64,000 bases of DNA from Flavobacterium panacis (GTDB lineage: Bacteria; Bacteroidota; Bacteroidia; Flavobacteriales; Flavobacteriaceae). The notes below the pieces were generated by a model. That model had not been told where the DNA came from. It did no database searches and saw only the letters and a program-made list of their open reading frames with translations. A program made the translations under genes and the position numbers. Positions 37,301 to 45,444 of this stretch are shown one piece after another (the stretch's first letter is position 1; each line of letters starts with the position of its first letter). The stretch spans positions 620,001 to 684,000 of the forward strand of contig NZ_JANKMS010000002.1 in assembly GCF_024649945.1 (NCBI RefSeq). Direction: 5' to 3'.

Positions 37301-40255
37301 TATACTGTACCAAAAGAAATGTCTGCAGAAGACGCAGAAACTGATATAGAATCTATTTTCCCTGATGATAAAGAAATATTTGCCGATCATTTTAAACTGT
37401 ATTACAAAGATGGACTTCCGGAGGTTGAATATGGTCAAATTGAAAAGATTGAGAATAATTCGACAGATAATCTTACTTCGATTGTTAAGATAAGAGAGTA
37501 TAAAATTATCAGTAGTGGCCAGGAAGTTAAAATTGGTTTGAACAATACTAATAAAACCCGATTTAATGGGGGAATTTTAACAATTGGAGAGGAGAACTTT
37601 TTAATTCAAAACATTGAGGTTGAATCAAAAAGGGATACAAATGGCAATGATGTCTTTGATTATGCTTTAGTAGAAGTATTGAAAAAAGAAGTAACAGACA
37701 AACTTCATGCTGATGGAGATGCAACAATAGATTCTGAACAACTTCAGCCTATTAAAATTCCAGAAAACAGTTTATGTACACTAGTGCAAAATATGCAGAC
37801 TCCCGAAAACTGGCATCAACCTGAAATTGATTTTAAAATTGAATATCCTGAAAGTTTAAAAGCTGTTAACAGAGAAGTTATTGAACATACAACTGAAAAT
37901 GGAAAAGATTTACAACTAGAAAAAACAAGAGGTGTCTGGGAAAATGCTGTAATCGAAAGAGTTTTGGAAGTTTCTTATGAAATGAATACAGATGGAACTT
38001 ACAAATTGGATGAAAATGATAATCCGATTAAATTGGAAGTTTATCAAATGAATGAGGACGGTACATATAAATTGGATAAAGATGGTAATCCGATGAAAGT
38101 AAATGATGAAAAACATTTAGGATTATACAAAATCACTTTACGAAATTTTAATTTACCTCAGCATCCTCAGTTTCAATCTGAAAATGGAAATTCTGTTGAA
38201 TGGTCTAATGGTATTGTGCGATTGTTTACAAAAAATGCGATTCCTGTAGAAAATACTGTTCCTGTAAAATCAAGAAAAGAATTTAAAGTTTTTAAAACCG
38301 AGAATAATAGTGAAACCGGAGATTTAGTTTTATATATCGACGATCCTGATTTTAAACTTGGTGATTTCGAAACACAAAGCATGGATAAAAACTATGATGA
38401 AATTTTAGGTGCAATAAATCCTATTTCAGAAAAAAATGCATCAGATTATTCCAATTTTGTATCTCAGCGTGTCAATTATTATCCAAGTTATAAAGTTTAT
38501 TTGTACGCAGACCCAGTTTCTGGAATTACGGAACAAAATATTCAACCAAGAGAAAATGAAAGTACACACTACTCTATTTTCGGAATCAGTACACATGCAG
38601 TAAAAGAAGAACTTGATTTACATTATAAATCGAAAATTAGTATTCCTACTCCAATGTATGCTGTTAAAGTTGAAAAGTCTGAAAGACCAGAACAAATTAC
38701 AGGTGGCAGTTTGTATGCAACACGACCAGATTTTTACAATCGTTCGACATTTACTTTCACAACAAAATATAAACAGAATCATACACCTTATGGATTATTG
38801 CATTATAGAGCCAATGATGAAGATTTTCTAAATATTTTATACAAACCTGAGACGGTAGTTGTAATTCGTGAAGAGTTAAACAAATTAGGGGGAAATGACG
38901 AAATTAGTTTCAAAGAAAGATGGGAAGACTTTTTAGATTTTAACGGTCTTGCTGATAGAGGTCAGTATAAAACTTTACCAGAAAACGAATTAGAAGAAAG
39001 CTACCAATTTCCATTACCTGATAATGAAGAATTTATTCAACTCATTAATGATTTTATTGAATGGCATAATGCTGCACAAGGAACACACGAACCGACAATT
39101 ACAGCAATTACATCATTAAATCAGGTTCTAATTTCACAGCAAGTTCAAAACCCAATGTTGGCGGTTTACTTTATTGAACAAGCTATTCATTCTGCTTTTG
39201 TTCCATTAACCGAAGTACCTGTTGTTTATGAATATATTAAAGGAAGTAATTATGTGCCAATTAATAAAAAACAAACCATTAAAGATAAAAACGGAAATTC
39301 TTTAAAACCAACAGATAGTGATTTTGATATTGCTCCGATGATGAAACTCATCAGCGAAAGCGAAACTCAGTTTACCGATTTTAACCTTGACGGAAATTCT
39401 CAAAATACTTATTTCTATGCTGTTCGCGAAATGGACATCAAAATGAATTTTGGAGCATTTAGTGATCTTTTAGGTCCTGTAAAACTGGTAGCTTCTACTC
39501 CACCAAAAACACCCGAAATTAAAAGGATTATGCCAATTCTTGAAAATCAGGTTCTCGGAATTAAGCCTGCAGTTCAGATCGAATTAAATGCTTATCCACA
39601 GCAATACAAAATCAAAAAAATCAATATTTATCGTGCTGAAACCATGCTTGATGCACAATCTATCAGAACGATGAAACTGGTTAAGGAAATTTTTATTGAT
39701 GAAGAAACGTGGTCTGCAGATTTTGAAAATGTCTGGACAGTTTATGATGATTTTGAAGATTTAGAATCTGTTCCTTTTGCAGATGGTCTATTTTATAGAA
39801 TTACAGTTTCCAAACAAATTGAGTATGCTGATTCAGAATCAACTACTGGCAATCCGGTTATAAATATTGATTATGCTCCATCTCAGCCTTCAAAAATTAC
39901 AGCAACAACAATTGTCGATACTGTTTCGCCTGAGTCTCCAACTTTAGAAGCTTCAGGAACCCCTACAGGAATAAATGAAGCGATTTTAAAACCTGTCGTT
40001 TTCAATTGGGAAAAAACAGTTTATAATGGTAAATATCATTTATACAAAATGAACAATCAAGGTAACTGGGAAAAAATTCAGGAGATTGCTACAAATCTGG
40101 ACGAGATTACATTGCCTTTACAAGAAACTAATTTAAACACTGATGAACTGCTTATTAAAGATGAAGATGGTCAAAGAATCTATCACCATTTCAAAGTAAT
40201 CTCTGAAAACTCATCTGGAATGTTAAGCAGTGATGAAAAAATCCTAACTCTTTAA
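34379..40255 (+). CDS. giant VWA-domain protein with C-terminal FN3-type domains, 1958 aa
   Basis: Residues about 15-205 are a von Willebrand factor A domain. The metal-ion-dependent adhesion site shows D23-x-S25-x-S27 (VVDESGSIN), and the 'VVFVITDGL' strand supplies the later aspartate. About 205-330 is a beta-sandwich and the long middle is unrecognised. A two-copy 22-residue repeat (about 1202-1245) reads MNTDGTYKLDENDNPI and MNEDGTYKLDKDGNPM. About 1700-1950 contains fibronectin-III-like units (PPKTPEIKRIMP...; SQPSKITATTI...). There is no signal peptide, despite domains that usually work outside the cell. VWA domains bind protein ligands, so a docking or assembly role in a particle or at a target surface is likely. 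Confidence 0.8.
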   Translation: MSSINLQENQLSGCETYIAIVVDESGSINSEEAQQIRSGLISFIDSQANSKITLSLIGMSNSDIAVRTDNVIEKRISSNANDFKHWIEVYGDGRENIQSDYWASGLNVAKNLPVTPDVVFVITDGLQVNNSDFLKSLFTDLNLVSKVFVYGVTSSLDTIEELTTPLSNFLGRAPILKDNQASVLDSDYLRASDFGTLGFELEKLASDLSRLQIGCFPIVSIIANHLNYPSLKKGIRVNAPCGTLLLKNKSRVPLNLSAGTKIHNEKNVNGLVFKLDNSVTIPGKSEIEVVIRVEGKPLAFGHSSALISLSNVENPSGININFDIGRGSSIIDISSEKTNLQSTYLQVATAGSRGIDSTKGIHLRWMLAGKLGKNHLPKGELYKEESSNLSFNKPDDFVKVYRAPYNKISQEISLSQNPNVVDNKKALWIYKTANQKSVYINFIDTKKYKDIKLGIDPLTNPTAFMQAYGNSLIEIETKTDLFFAAELDFSSPSTSKSVKLETLSVAENKITADKSVSNRKTYTSTQLNSPIRLVAENGRSIRFKASNCFFKSIHLEFYSDFITQANTNGDWFLKGQYGLNTNDFKVFEQLEPKLNAVHGKWLKYNDGEYVNVKNYQNKWNRITDKDDISDENIKDIVTKYISLSEVLDNPTAEKEISFGDKIPVNEPKDGEPQEYAENLTTISYLDLLNIAANDYHVARMLGLGCLDIDEEVYTGEYVYLTEYTTFGSLEDGIEGTEVQHLSMSIPTSVNTERKPLPIQLSKIVPGLNVDANENPNARITDAEGYSFDGKKRFVSLFMDDVMEYDVNVDFFKSPLEYDGSNFTFPIYLGVDHKIATETIWQNPELSHDVEYKSVDQNLKESKFETVPIIIPESGKSILNAIQEKTGEHIYIYQGYGINIFSRATSGRQISIKSEIKPANNLIPPSNINALLVTEEKPLMFTSLSEQELLGKITGSDKTLVRILFDYYSAQELISYTVPKEMSAEDAETDIESIFPDDKEIFADHFKLYYKDGLPEVEYGQIEKIENNSTDNLTSIVKIREYKIISSGQEVKIGLNNTNKTRFNGGILTIGEENFLIQNIEVESKRDTNGNDVFDYALVEVLKKEVTDKLHADGDATIDSEQLQPIKIPENSLCTLVQNMQTPENWHQPEIDFKIEYPESLKAVNREVIEHTTENGKDLQLEKTRGVWENAVIERVLEVSYEMNTDGTYKLDENDNPIKLEVYQMNEDGTYKLDKDGNPMKVNDEKHLGLYKITLRNFNLPQHPQFQSENGNSVEWSNGIVRLFTKNAIPVENTVPVKSRKEFKVFKTENNSETGDLVLYIDDPDFKLGDFETQSMDKNYDEILGAINPISEKNASDYSNFVSQRVNYYPSYKVYLYADPVSGITEQNIQPRENESTHYSIFGISTHAVKEELDLHYKSKISIPTPMYAVKVEKSERPEQITGGSLYATRPDFYNRSTFTFTTKYKQNHTPYGLLHYRANDEDFLNILYKPETVVVIREELNKLGGNDEISFKERWEDFLDFNGLADRGQYKTLPENELEESYQFPLPDNEEFIQLINDFIEWHNAAQGTHEPTITAITSLNQVLISQQVQNPMLAVYFIEQAIHSAFVPLTEVPVVYEYIKGSNYVPINKKQTIKDKNGNSLKPTDSDFDIAPMMKLISESETQFTDFNLDGNSQNTYFYAVREMDIKMNFGAFSDLLGPVKLVASTPPKTPEIKRIMPILENQVLGIKPAVQIELNAYPQQYKIKKINIYRAETMLDAQSIRTMKLVKEIFIDEETWSADFENVWTVYDDFEDLESVPFADGLFYRITVSKQIEYADSESTTGNPVINIDYAPSQPSKITATTIVDTVSPESPTLEASGTPTGINEAILKPVVFNWEKTVYNGKYHLYKMNNQGNWEKIQEIATNLDEITLPLQETNLNTDELLIKDEDGQRIYHHFKVISENSSGMLSSDEKILTL
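37982..38113 (+). repeat. two-copy 66-bp in-frame tandem repeat
   Basis: Two adjacent 66-bp units encode 22-residue repeats starting at residues 1202 and 1224 of the VWA protein, both with a MNxDGTYKLD core. The DxDxN-like acidic pattern could bind calcium. Confidence 0.7.
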
Positions 40256-40266
40256 AAAACTGACAG

Positions 40267-40290
40267 TACCAATGATTTATTTCATTGGTA
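40267..40290 (+). terminator. stem-loop after the giant genes
   Basis: A 9-bp stem (TACCAATGA/TCATTGGTA, 40267-40275 with 40282-40290) and 6-nt loop, without a T tract. Partial terminator or mRNA-stabilising hairpin between the giant and fibre genes. Confidence 0.5.
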
Positions 40291-40343
40291 TTGCCTTCAG
40301 GTCTTATACAAACATTTAAAAGCAAGAAATAAAACTAAATAAA

Positions 40344-41501
40344 ATGGCAACAAGTAGAAATGACTTTCATAACAAATTCAATAATGGGGATATTCCATCG
40401 CACTTTGACTTTGTTGAAATTTTTGACAATTTCGTTCACAGAGACGACGACAAGGCCAATTTTCAAATGGTCGAAACAGGAACAGATAACGCACATTATA
40501 TAACTCCCGCACTTTTAAAAGCAGCTTTCCAAAATGCTGGAATTATTGCCGGAAATTGTTATGTTCCAATCAAAATTTTTCAGGATAATTTTCTTGAATC
40601 AGATATCCAGCTAGATCCAGCTCCTATTATGGATAGCGTTAAAGTTTACAAAAACGGACAATTATTAAAGGAAATTAATGATTATGAAATAAACTATGAT
40701 AGTGGTGCACTTCACTTTTTAGATCCAATAAACAATCGAAACATTGAAATAAATTACTGGGCAAAAAATCTTGATGCAGAACCAAATGATCCTAATGTTG
40801 ATCCAATTCTTGGAAGTTTATCTATACCATTTAAAGAAAACTTTGAGGAAGATGTCTTTAATGATGATAAAATTACTTTAAAAGAAATTCCAGTTAAAGA
40901 TAGTGTTCGAATCTATAAAAATGGTCAGCTCCTTAGAGAAGGAACTGGCAAAGATTACACAGTAAACTATGACAACGGAATTATTACATTTTCTGCCGTA
41001 ATAAGCAATCGCAATCTTGAAGTTGATTATTGGTATAAAAGTACTGTTTCTTTATCAGATTTGGAATTAAACAACAAATACGTCGATTTAACAACAGCGC
41101 AAACTATTGGAGGCAATAAAACTTTTACAGAAACAATTGAAGCTAAAAGTTTTATTAAAACTGGAGGTACCTCCAATCAGTTTTTAATGGCAGATGGTTC
41201 TGTATCTACTTCTCCTGGCTCTGATTATGATGCAGGGCATTCTATTGGCGTAATTCCTTTTTCGGGAGGATACCAAAAATTCAGTAATGGATTGATATTA
41301 CAGTGGGCTTTTTTAAGGAGTAATACAGCAACTTACAGCTTCCCTTTAACGTGGCCTACAGGTGCTCTAAGCGTCATGGTATCTACTGTAAGAACAAGTT
41401 CGGGAAGCAGAGGATTTAATCATGTTGCAAACGTCACAGCAAACAGTTATTACGCCGTAATTGATGGGAATAGCGGGTACATGTTTGCAATTGGGTATTA
41501 A
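40344..41501 (+). CDS. phage tail fibre with gp53-like C-terminal domain
   Basis: A 385-aa fibre. Residues 1-70 (MATSRNDFHNKFNNGDIPSH) are an attachment region with no similarity to the STNHNRI-type anchor. About 70-235 holds two copies of a beta unit with 'DSVKVYKNGQLLKE' and 'DSVRIYKNGQLLRE'. 'TTAQTIGGNKTFTETIEAKS' is a motif very common in tail-fibre shafts, and 'SNQFLMADGS' follows it. The last 90 residues ('YQKFSNGLILQWAF' to 'GYMFAIGY') match the gp53-like C-terminal tip of many phage fibres. A tail-fibre assembly chaperone gene follows 24 bp later. This is the strongest tail gene in the island. Confidence 0.88.
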   Translation: MATSRNDFHNKFNNGDIPSHFDFVEIFDNFVHRDDDKANFQMVETGTDNAHYITPALLKAAFQNAGIIAGNCYVPIKIFQDNFLESDIQLDPAPIMDSVKVYKNGQLLKEINDYEINYDSGALHFLDPINNRNIEINYWAKNLDAEPNDPNVDPILGSLSIPFKENFEEDVFNDDKITLKEIPVKDSVRIYKNGQLLREGTGKDYTVNYDNGIITFSAVISNRNLEVDYWYKSTVSLSDLELNNKYVDLTTAQTIGGNKTFTETIEAKSFIKTGGTSNQFLMADGSVSTSPGSDYDAGHSIGVIPFSGGYQKFSNGLILQWAFLRSNTATYSFPLTWPTGALSVMVSTVRTSSGSRGFNHVANVTANSYYAVIDGNSGYMFAIGY

Positions 41502-41525
41502 TCATAAACTAAAAATTTAAAAATT

Positions 41526-41894
41526 ATGTATAAAGGAACATATAACGAAAAAGGAGAATACACTGGTTTTTATGTGGAAGGAATTCATGAAAATATTCCT
41601 CAACCGTATATCGAATTAACCGAAGAACAATGGCAACAAGCATTATCAAAAAACTATAAAATAATTGACGGTCAACATACTTACTCTCTCTTTGTGCAAG
41701 ATAAAGAAGAGCTTCTAGAAAACGTAAGAGCTACCAGAAACGCACTTTTAACAGATAGCGACTGGACACAAGTAGAAGATTCTCCTCTTTCTGAAGAAAA
41801 AAAAACAGCCTGGAAAAATTATAGACAAGAGCTAAGAGATTTAACAGATACGGTAGATACGGCATCAATTGTTTGGCCTGTAAAGCCCATCTAA
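41526..41894 (+). CDS. phage tail-fibre assembly chaperone
   Basis: A 122-aa protein. The C-terminal half, 'VRATRNALLTDSDWTQVEDS' followed by PLSEEKKTAWKNYRQELRDL, is the signature of phage tail assembly chaperones (the Phage_tail_APC type). These proteins help fibres fold and trimerise and are nearly always encoded directly after a fibre gene, as here. The N-terminal part (YKGTYNEKGEYTGFYVEGIH) is the usual fibre-contact region. No signal or membrane span. Its presence argues that the island's fibres are properly assembled, not decayed remnants. Confidence 0.88.
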   Translation: MYKGTYNEKGEYTGFYVEGIHENIPQPYIELTEEQWQQALSKNYKIIDGQHTYSLFVQDKEELLENVRATRNALLTDSDWTQVEDSPLSEEKKTAWKNYRQELRDLTDTVDTASIVWPVKPI

Positions 41895-41957
41895 AATGAT
41901 GATTTATAACTCTCAAATGATTATACAATCCAATAACTATTCTTTATTAAAATAAAT

Positions 41958-42818
41958 ATGGAAGAAAATATAACATACAAACCTTTTGCTTATACAGATC
42001 AATATAATCCAGTAGAAGGAACATCAGTTTATTATAATACTGAAAAGACTTTAGCCGTAAAAAAGAACGATTGTACGTATGGAACAGCTGGGAATCTAGT
42101 TACTTTAATTGCTCCTGCTAATAAATTTATTTCTACAGAAAGCGTTGCAGACGCAAATGAACAAGCTGAATCTTGGCTAAATGCAAATGCTCAAGCTTAT
42201 GCCAATAATACTGGTATTTGCAGTATTAGACCTACTGCATGGCGAGGATCTAATCCATCTTGTGTATTAGAGCCTTCAAGAACATTATTACCATTTGATT
42301 ATATGATTATTAAATACAAATGGGCATTAGGCGCAGGTCAAGACTTAGATACTTTTACTGGTATTATTAATACTGGTATTAGCACTTTAGACAATAAATG
42401 GGTCGGATTCGGACTTAATAGCGAAGTTCCACCAAGTAATTCTGCACAAAACACTTACGTTATGTGGGGTGGAGACGTAATGGATGTGACTGGTACTGAA
42501 ACTTGTCTTGTAAATTTCAAAAAATTAAAAGAAGATTATTCTAGTTTAAATGATATTCAGGTAAGAATGGCCGGAGTATGGTGGAGCTCAAAAAATACAG
42601 GAAATATTGATGTAGAAATAACAACATATCTGGGTGGCACTATGACGAAAGTAGACAAAGACATTGTAAACAGTAATGGACAACAGGTTCAGCAACTAAA
42701 TTTTTCAAAAAATGTTTCAGTACAAGGAACTCGCTTAACTATAGACCAAGTTACCAATATTGGTTACATTAATTATTCAAACAACCTCTCGACTGCAAAT
42801 GTTGTAATAAATTATTAA
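41958..42818 (+). CDS. DUF5977-domain fibre-associated protein, 286 aa
   Basis: Residues about 25-95 form a DUF5977 domain: 'VYYNTEKTLAVKKNDCTYGT', then 'ISTESVADANEQAESWLNAN' and 'AQAYANNTGIC'; the two conserved cysteines are kept. The C-terminal 190 residues are a beta-rich globular domain with 'WVGFGLNSEVPPSN' that I cannot place. DUF5977 occurs in large surface and fibre-like proteins of Bacteroidota, where it is thought to be a small extracellular adhesion module. There is no signal peptide. Its gene lies 4 bp before a second DUF5977 gene, so the two are probably partners. Confidence 0.7.
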   Translation: MEENITYKPFAYTDQYNPVEGTSVYYNTEKTLAVKKNDCTYGTAGNLVTLIAPANKFISTESVADANEQAESWLNANAQAYANNTGICSIRPTAWRGSNPSCVLEPSRTLLPFDYMIIKYKWALGAGQDLDTFTGIINTGISTLDNKWVGFGLNSEVPPSNSAQNTYVMWGGDVMDVTGTETCLVNFKKLKEDYSSLNDIQVRMAGVWWSSKNTGNIDVEITTYLGGTMTKVDKDIVNSNGQQVQQLNFSKNVSVQGTRLTIDQVTNIGYINYSNNLSTANVVINY

Positions 42819-42822
42819 AAAT

Positions 42823-43458
42823 ATGGGAAATACAGGATATAAATTTTTTGATTCACTAGAACAATATTACACCGACGATGATACTTCAACAGGAGAAACA
42901 AAGTCAAATGTAAAGACAGATGCAGATTACATTGCACCTTTCAAAGATGAAGTTGATTGTCCGCCAGCGATACGTTTCTACAATACATTGCAAACTAAAA
43001 CTGTTACTAAAAACAATTGCGGACCTGGCCATTTAGGAAGTGCCGTAACATTAACCGCTTATGTAAACCAATTTGTTTCAAATGAAAGTGTAGCAGATGC
43101 AAATAATCAAGCCATTGCTTGGCTGGATGCTAATGCTCAGATATATGCTAATAATATGGGAACTTGTACACCTAATAGTGTAAATCCAACAGTACCAACA
43201 TTACAATATGCCTATTATGGGGGTGAAAACATGACACTACAATGGCCTAATAATATTGATTCGGGGCCTATAAATTATGAGCTGTACCGCAGTATTAATG
43301 GTGGTGGCCCTACGCTTATACAATCATCAACAGATACCTTTTTTTATGACATTTTATCAAACGGAATAGAATATTCATACCAAATTAGAATTAATTCCAA
43401 TGGATATACGTCTCCTTACAGCAACACTGTCAAAGTAACAGGTAACTTGTTCATCTAA
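42823..43458 (+). CDS. DUF5977 + FN3-type protein, 211 aa
   Basis: Residues about 45-115 repeat the DUF5977 pattern (RFYNTLQTKTVTKNNCGPGH, then SNESVADANNQAIAWLDANA, QIYANNMGTC). Residues about 122-210 form a fibronectin-III-like unit ('PTLQYAYYGGENMTLQWPNN', 'YELYRSINGGG', 'YSYQIRINSNG'). It pairs with the preceding gene, sharing the first domain but carrying a different second one. The combination is typical of modular fibre tips. No signal peptide. A strong hairpin follows the gene. Confidence 0.7.
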   Translation: MGNTGYKFFDSLEQYYTDDDTSTGETKSNVKTDADYIAPFKDEVDCPPAIRFYNTLQTKTVTKNNCGPGHLGSAVTLTAYVNQFVSNESVADANNQAIAWLDANAQIYANNMGTCTPNSVNPTVPTLQYAYYGGENMTLQWPNNIDSGPINYELYRSINGGGPTLIQSSTDTFFYDILSNGIEYSYQIRINSNGYTSPYSNTVKVTGNLFI

Positions 43459-43472
43459 AAAAACATAATTTA

Positions 43473-43506
43473 TAATCTTTTGGAGCAAAAAAACTCCAAA
43501 AGATTA
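43473..43506 (+). terminator. 13-bp hairpin before the anchor-fibre genes
   Basis: A perfect 13-bp stem (43473-43485 with 43494-43506, TAATCTTTTGGAG and its complement) with an A-rich 8-nt loop. It is followed by CTTGTTTATT, a weak U tract, so partial termination is likely. Confidence 0.65.
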
Positions 43507-43543
43507 CTTGTTTATTCAAAAAAACTTTAAAATACCACACAAA

Positions 43544-44896
43544 ATGAGTACAAACCATAACAGAATAAAAGTCTCTGATTTAGAGACAAATGAACCTGAT
43601 AAAATTTTAAAAACTAATAAATATGGAGAATTAGAATTTAGTGAAGCTTCTGCAAACGCCGATTCTCTTTTTGAAACGGGACCAGGTCTAAATTCGATAC
43701 AATCTAAAAACAATGGAAATACGGCTTCAGGAATTTTTTCGATAGCCACTGGAAACAATACACAAGCTAATGGAAATTTCTCATCGGCAGAAAATTTTGG
43801 GACTATAGCAAATGGTACTTTTTCACATGCAAAAGGATACGGAACCTTAGCAGACAATGACTTTGCGTATGCAGAAGGAGATCATACTTCTGCAAAAGGA
43901 AATACCTCACATGCGGAAGGAAAAGAGACTATAGCTATTGCCGATTATAGTCATGCGCAAGGTTACAAATGCCAATCTGCTGGGTACTTTTCACATGCAG
44001 GAGGCAATAATACTAAAGCTAATGGAGAAAGTTCTTTTGTACATGGAACCAACAGTATTGCTAATGGAGCCAATTCTGTTGTTTTCGGAAACTCAAGTAA
44101 GTCAGATGCAAATAATGTTGTCGTTCTTGGAAGGGATATATATGGTAATCAAGCTGATACTACCTACGTAAGCAAACTTAACATAAAATATCTTAATAGT
44201 GGAACAACTACAGTCGGTTTAGGATTAGATTCTAATGGCAATGTAATCGGTAATCCTCCACAAAATCTGCAATCTGTTTTAGATACTGGCAGTGGAGCCA
44301 ATACAAACAATGAAATGACAATTGTCTCTCCTCATTTTAGATTTTTGAGCTCTAAAAGTAAAGGTGCCATAATAACTGATGGACGAGGAATGACAATTCA
44401 GGGACAAGAAGGAGGTCTCTATTTAGAAGGAAATTCAGGAGGCCTACATTTGGGAAATACGACAGTTATTGATTTTAGTGCTCCTGCAGAATTTTTATCG
44501 GAGACCAGATTTAAATCACCAACTCGAGTTAAAAACGGGAATAATTTAATTTTTGAGGGGTTAGGAAATAACGCAGTCATCAATAAAGGTCAATACAATG
44601 GAGATCCTTTACTAATAAATTGTGATGATGGTATTCTAGTAAACTACAAAAATATTGCCACTGCTGTAAATGGTGTTACAGCAGATCGCTCTGGTATGAT
44701 CGTAACTATGGCAGTAAACAATACAACTACACCGCTTACTTTGTCAGATTTAAACTCAACTTATCCAAATGTTTTGCCGGCTTACAGAGTACAATGTTTT
44801 AATATCGATAGTGGAGGAATTATTTATGAAAAAAGTAATATATCCAGTAATGGTATTCCGCAATGGTTTAAATATAATGCAACAAGAGTTTTATAA
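43544..44896 (+). CDS. anchor fibre with YadA-head-like repeats, 450 aa
   Basis: The start is placed at 43544, where the common anchor STNHNRIKVSDLETNEPDKI begins; the frame is open further upstream but only through the hairpin leader. Residues about 50-205 are a left-handed beta-roll of 14-residue repeats of the YadA/Hia head type (GNNTQANGNFSSAENFG, AKGYGTLADNDFAYAEG, AEGKETIAIADYSHAQG), which form trimers. 'TTTVGLGLDSNGNVIGNP' links to a C-terminal shaft and tip (260-450). Unlike real YadA proteins there is no signal peptide or membrane anchor, so the fold is used as part of a fibre. Good support for a trimeric fibre. Confidence 0.78.
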   Translation: MSTNHNRIKVSDLETNEPDKILKTNKYGELEFSEASANADSLFETGPGLNSIQSKNNGNTASGIFSIATGNNTQANGNFSSAENFGTIANGTFSHAKGYGTLADNDFAYAEGDHTSAKGNTSHAEGKETIAIADYSHAQGYKCQSAGYFSHAGGNNTKANGESSFVHGTNSIANGANSVVFGNSSKSDANNVVVLGRDIYGNQADTTYVSKLNIKYLNSGTTTVGLGLDSNGNVIGNPPQNLQSVLDTGSGANTNNEMTIVSPHFRFLSSKSKGAIITDGRGMTIQGQEGGLYLEGNSGGLHLGNTTVIDFSAPAEFLSETRFKSPTRVKNGNNLIFEGLGNNAVINKGQYNGDPLLINCDDGILVNYKNIATAVNGVTADRSGMIVTMAVNNTTTPLTLSDLNSTYPNVLPAYRVQCFNIDSGGIIYEKSNISSNGIPQWFKYNATRVL

Positions 44897-44977
44897 AACA
44901 TTAAAGTCCCCGAAAATAATTTAAGGGTTAAGATTAGATAATAAATAGATTGATCAACTTTAAAATTAAAACAAAAA

Positions 44978-45442
44978 ATGCATACAAACCACAACAGAAT
45001 AAAAGTGGCTGATTTAGAAAATAATGAGCCAAATAAAATTTTAAAAACAAATAGAGATGGAGAATTAGAATTTACTGATCTAACCGCCTCATTAGATTTT
45101 AAAACAATTAATGGGGAATCTATTATTGGGAATGGAGATATTGATTTTTCAAATAAACAGGATATTTCAAATCAGATTGAAATAAGTACAAGTCAAACCA
45201 TTCCTTCCAATTGGCATGGTAAAACTGTACTTTTTACTACAAATTGTACAATTACAGTTCCTAGCTTATTACCTGATAGTTTTGTTTTTAACGGAATTAC
45301 ATTACTTGGAGTAAGTGTAACTTGGGCGATCACTCAACCGTACACATGGTTATTCGGAACTCCTTCTGTAACCGCAGAAAAACAGATTTTCACTTTTACA
45401 AAAAGAGGAAATACAAATAGTGTTTTATTATTAGGTGTATAA
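44978..45442 (+). CDS. fibre cassette 1, short anchor protein A1, 154 aa
   Basis: First of four closely related 154-aa proteins. Residues 1-40 are the shared anchor (HTNHNRIKVADLENNEPNKI). 'FKTINGESIIGNGDIDF' is a fibre-shaft motif seen in many phages. Residues 65-154 form a small beta-domain ending 'FTFTKRGNTNSVLLLGV', almost unchanged in the other copies. A1 is the most divergent in DNA sequence. The next gene begins 2 bp after the stop, so the pair is translationally coupled and probably assembles as one fibre, with A1 as the base. Confidence 0.72.
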   Translation: MHTNHNRIKVADLENNEPNKILKTNRDGELEFTDLTASLDFKTINGESIIGNGDIDFSNKQDISNQIEISTSQTIPSNWHGKTVLFTTNCTITVPSLLPDSFVFNGITLLGVSVTWAITQPYTWLFGTPSVTAEKQIFTFTKRGNTNSVLLLGV

Positions 45443-45444
45443 AT

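Noticed and set aside
34379..40255. Ordinary secreted VWA/FN3 surface adhesin
   Set aside because: It lacks a signal peptide and T9SS C-terminal domain and sits in one direction within the phage-type gene set without its own exporter.
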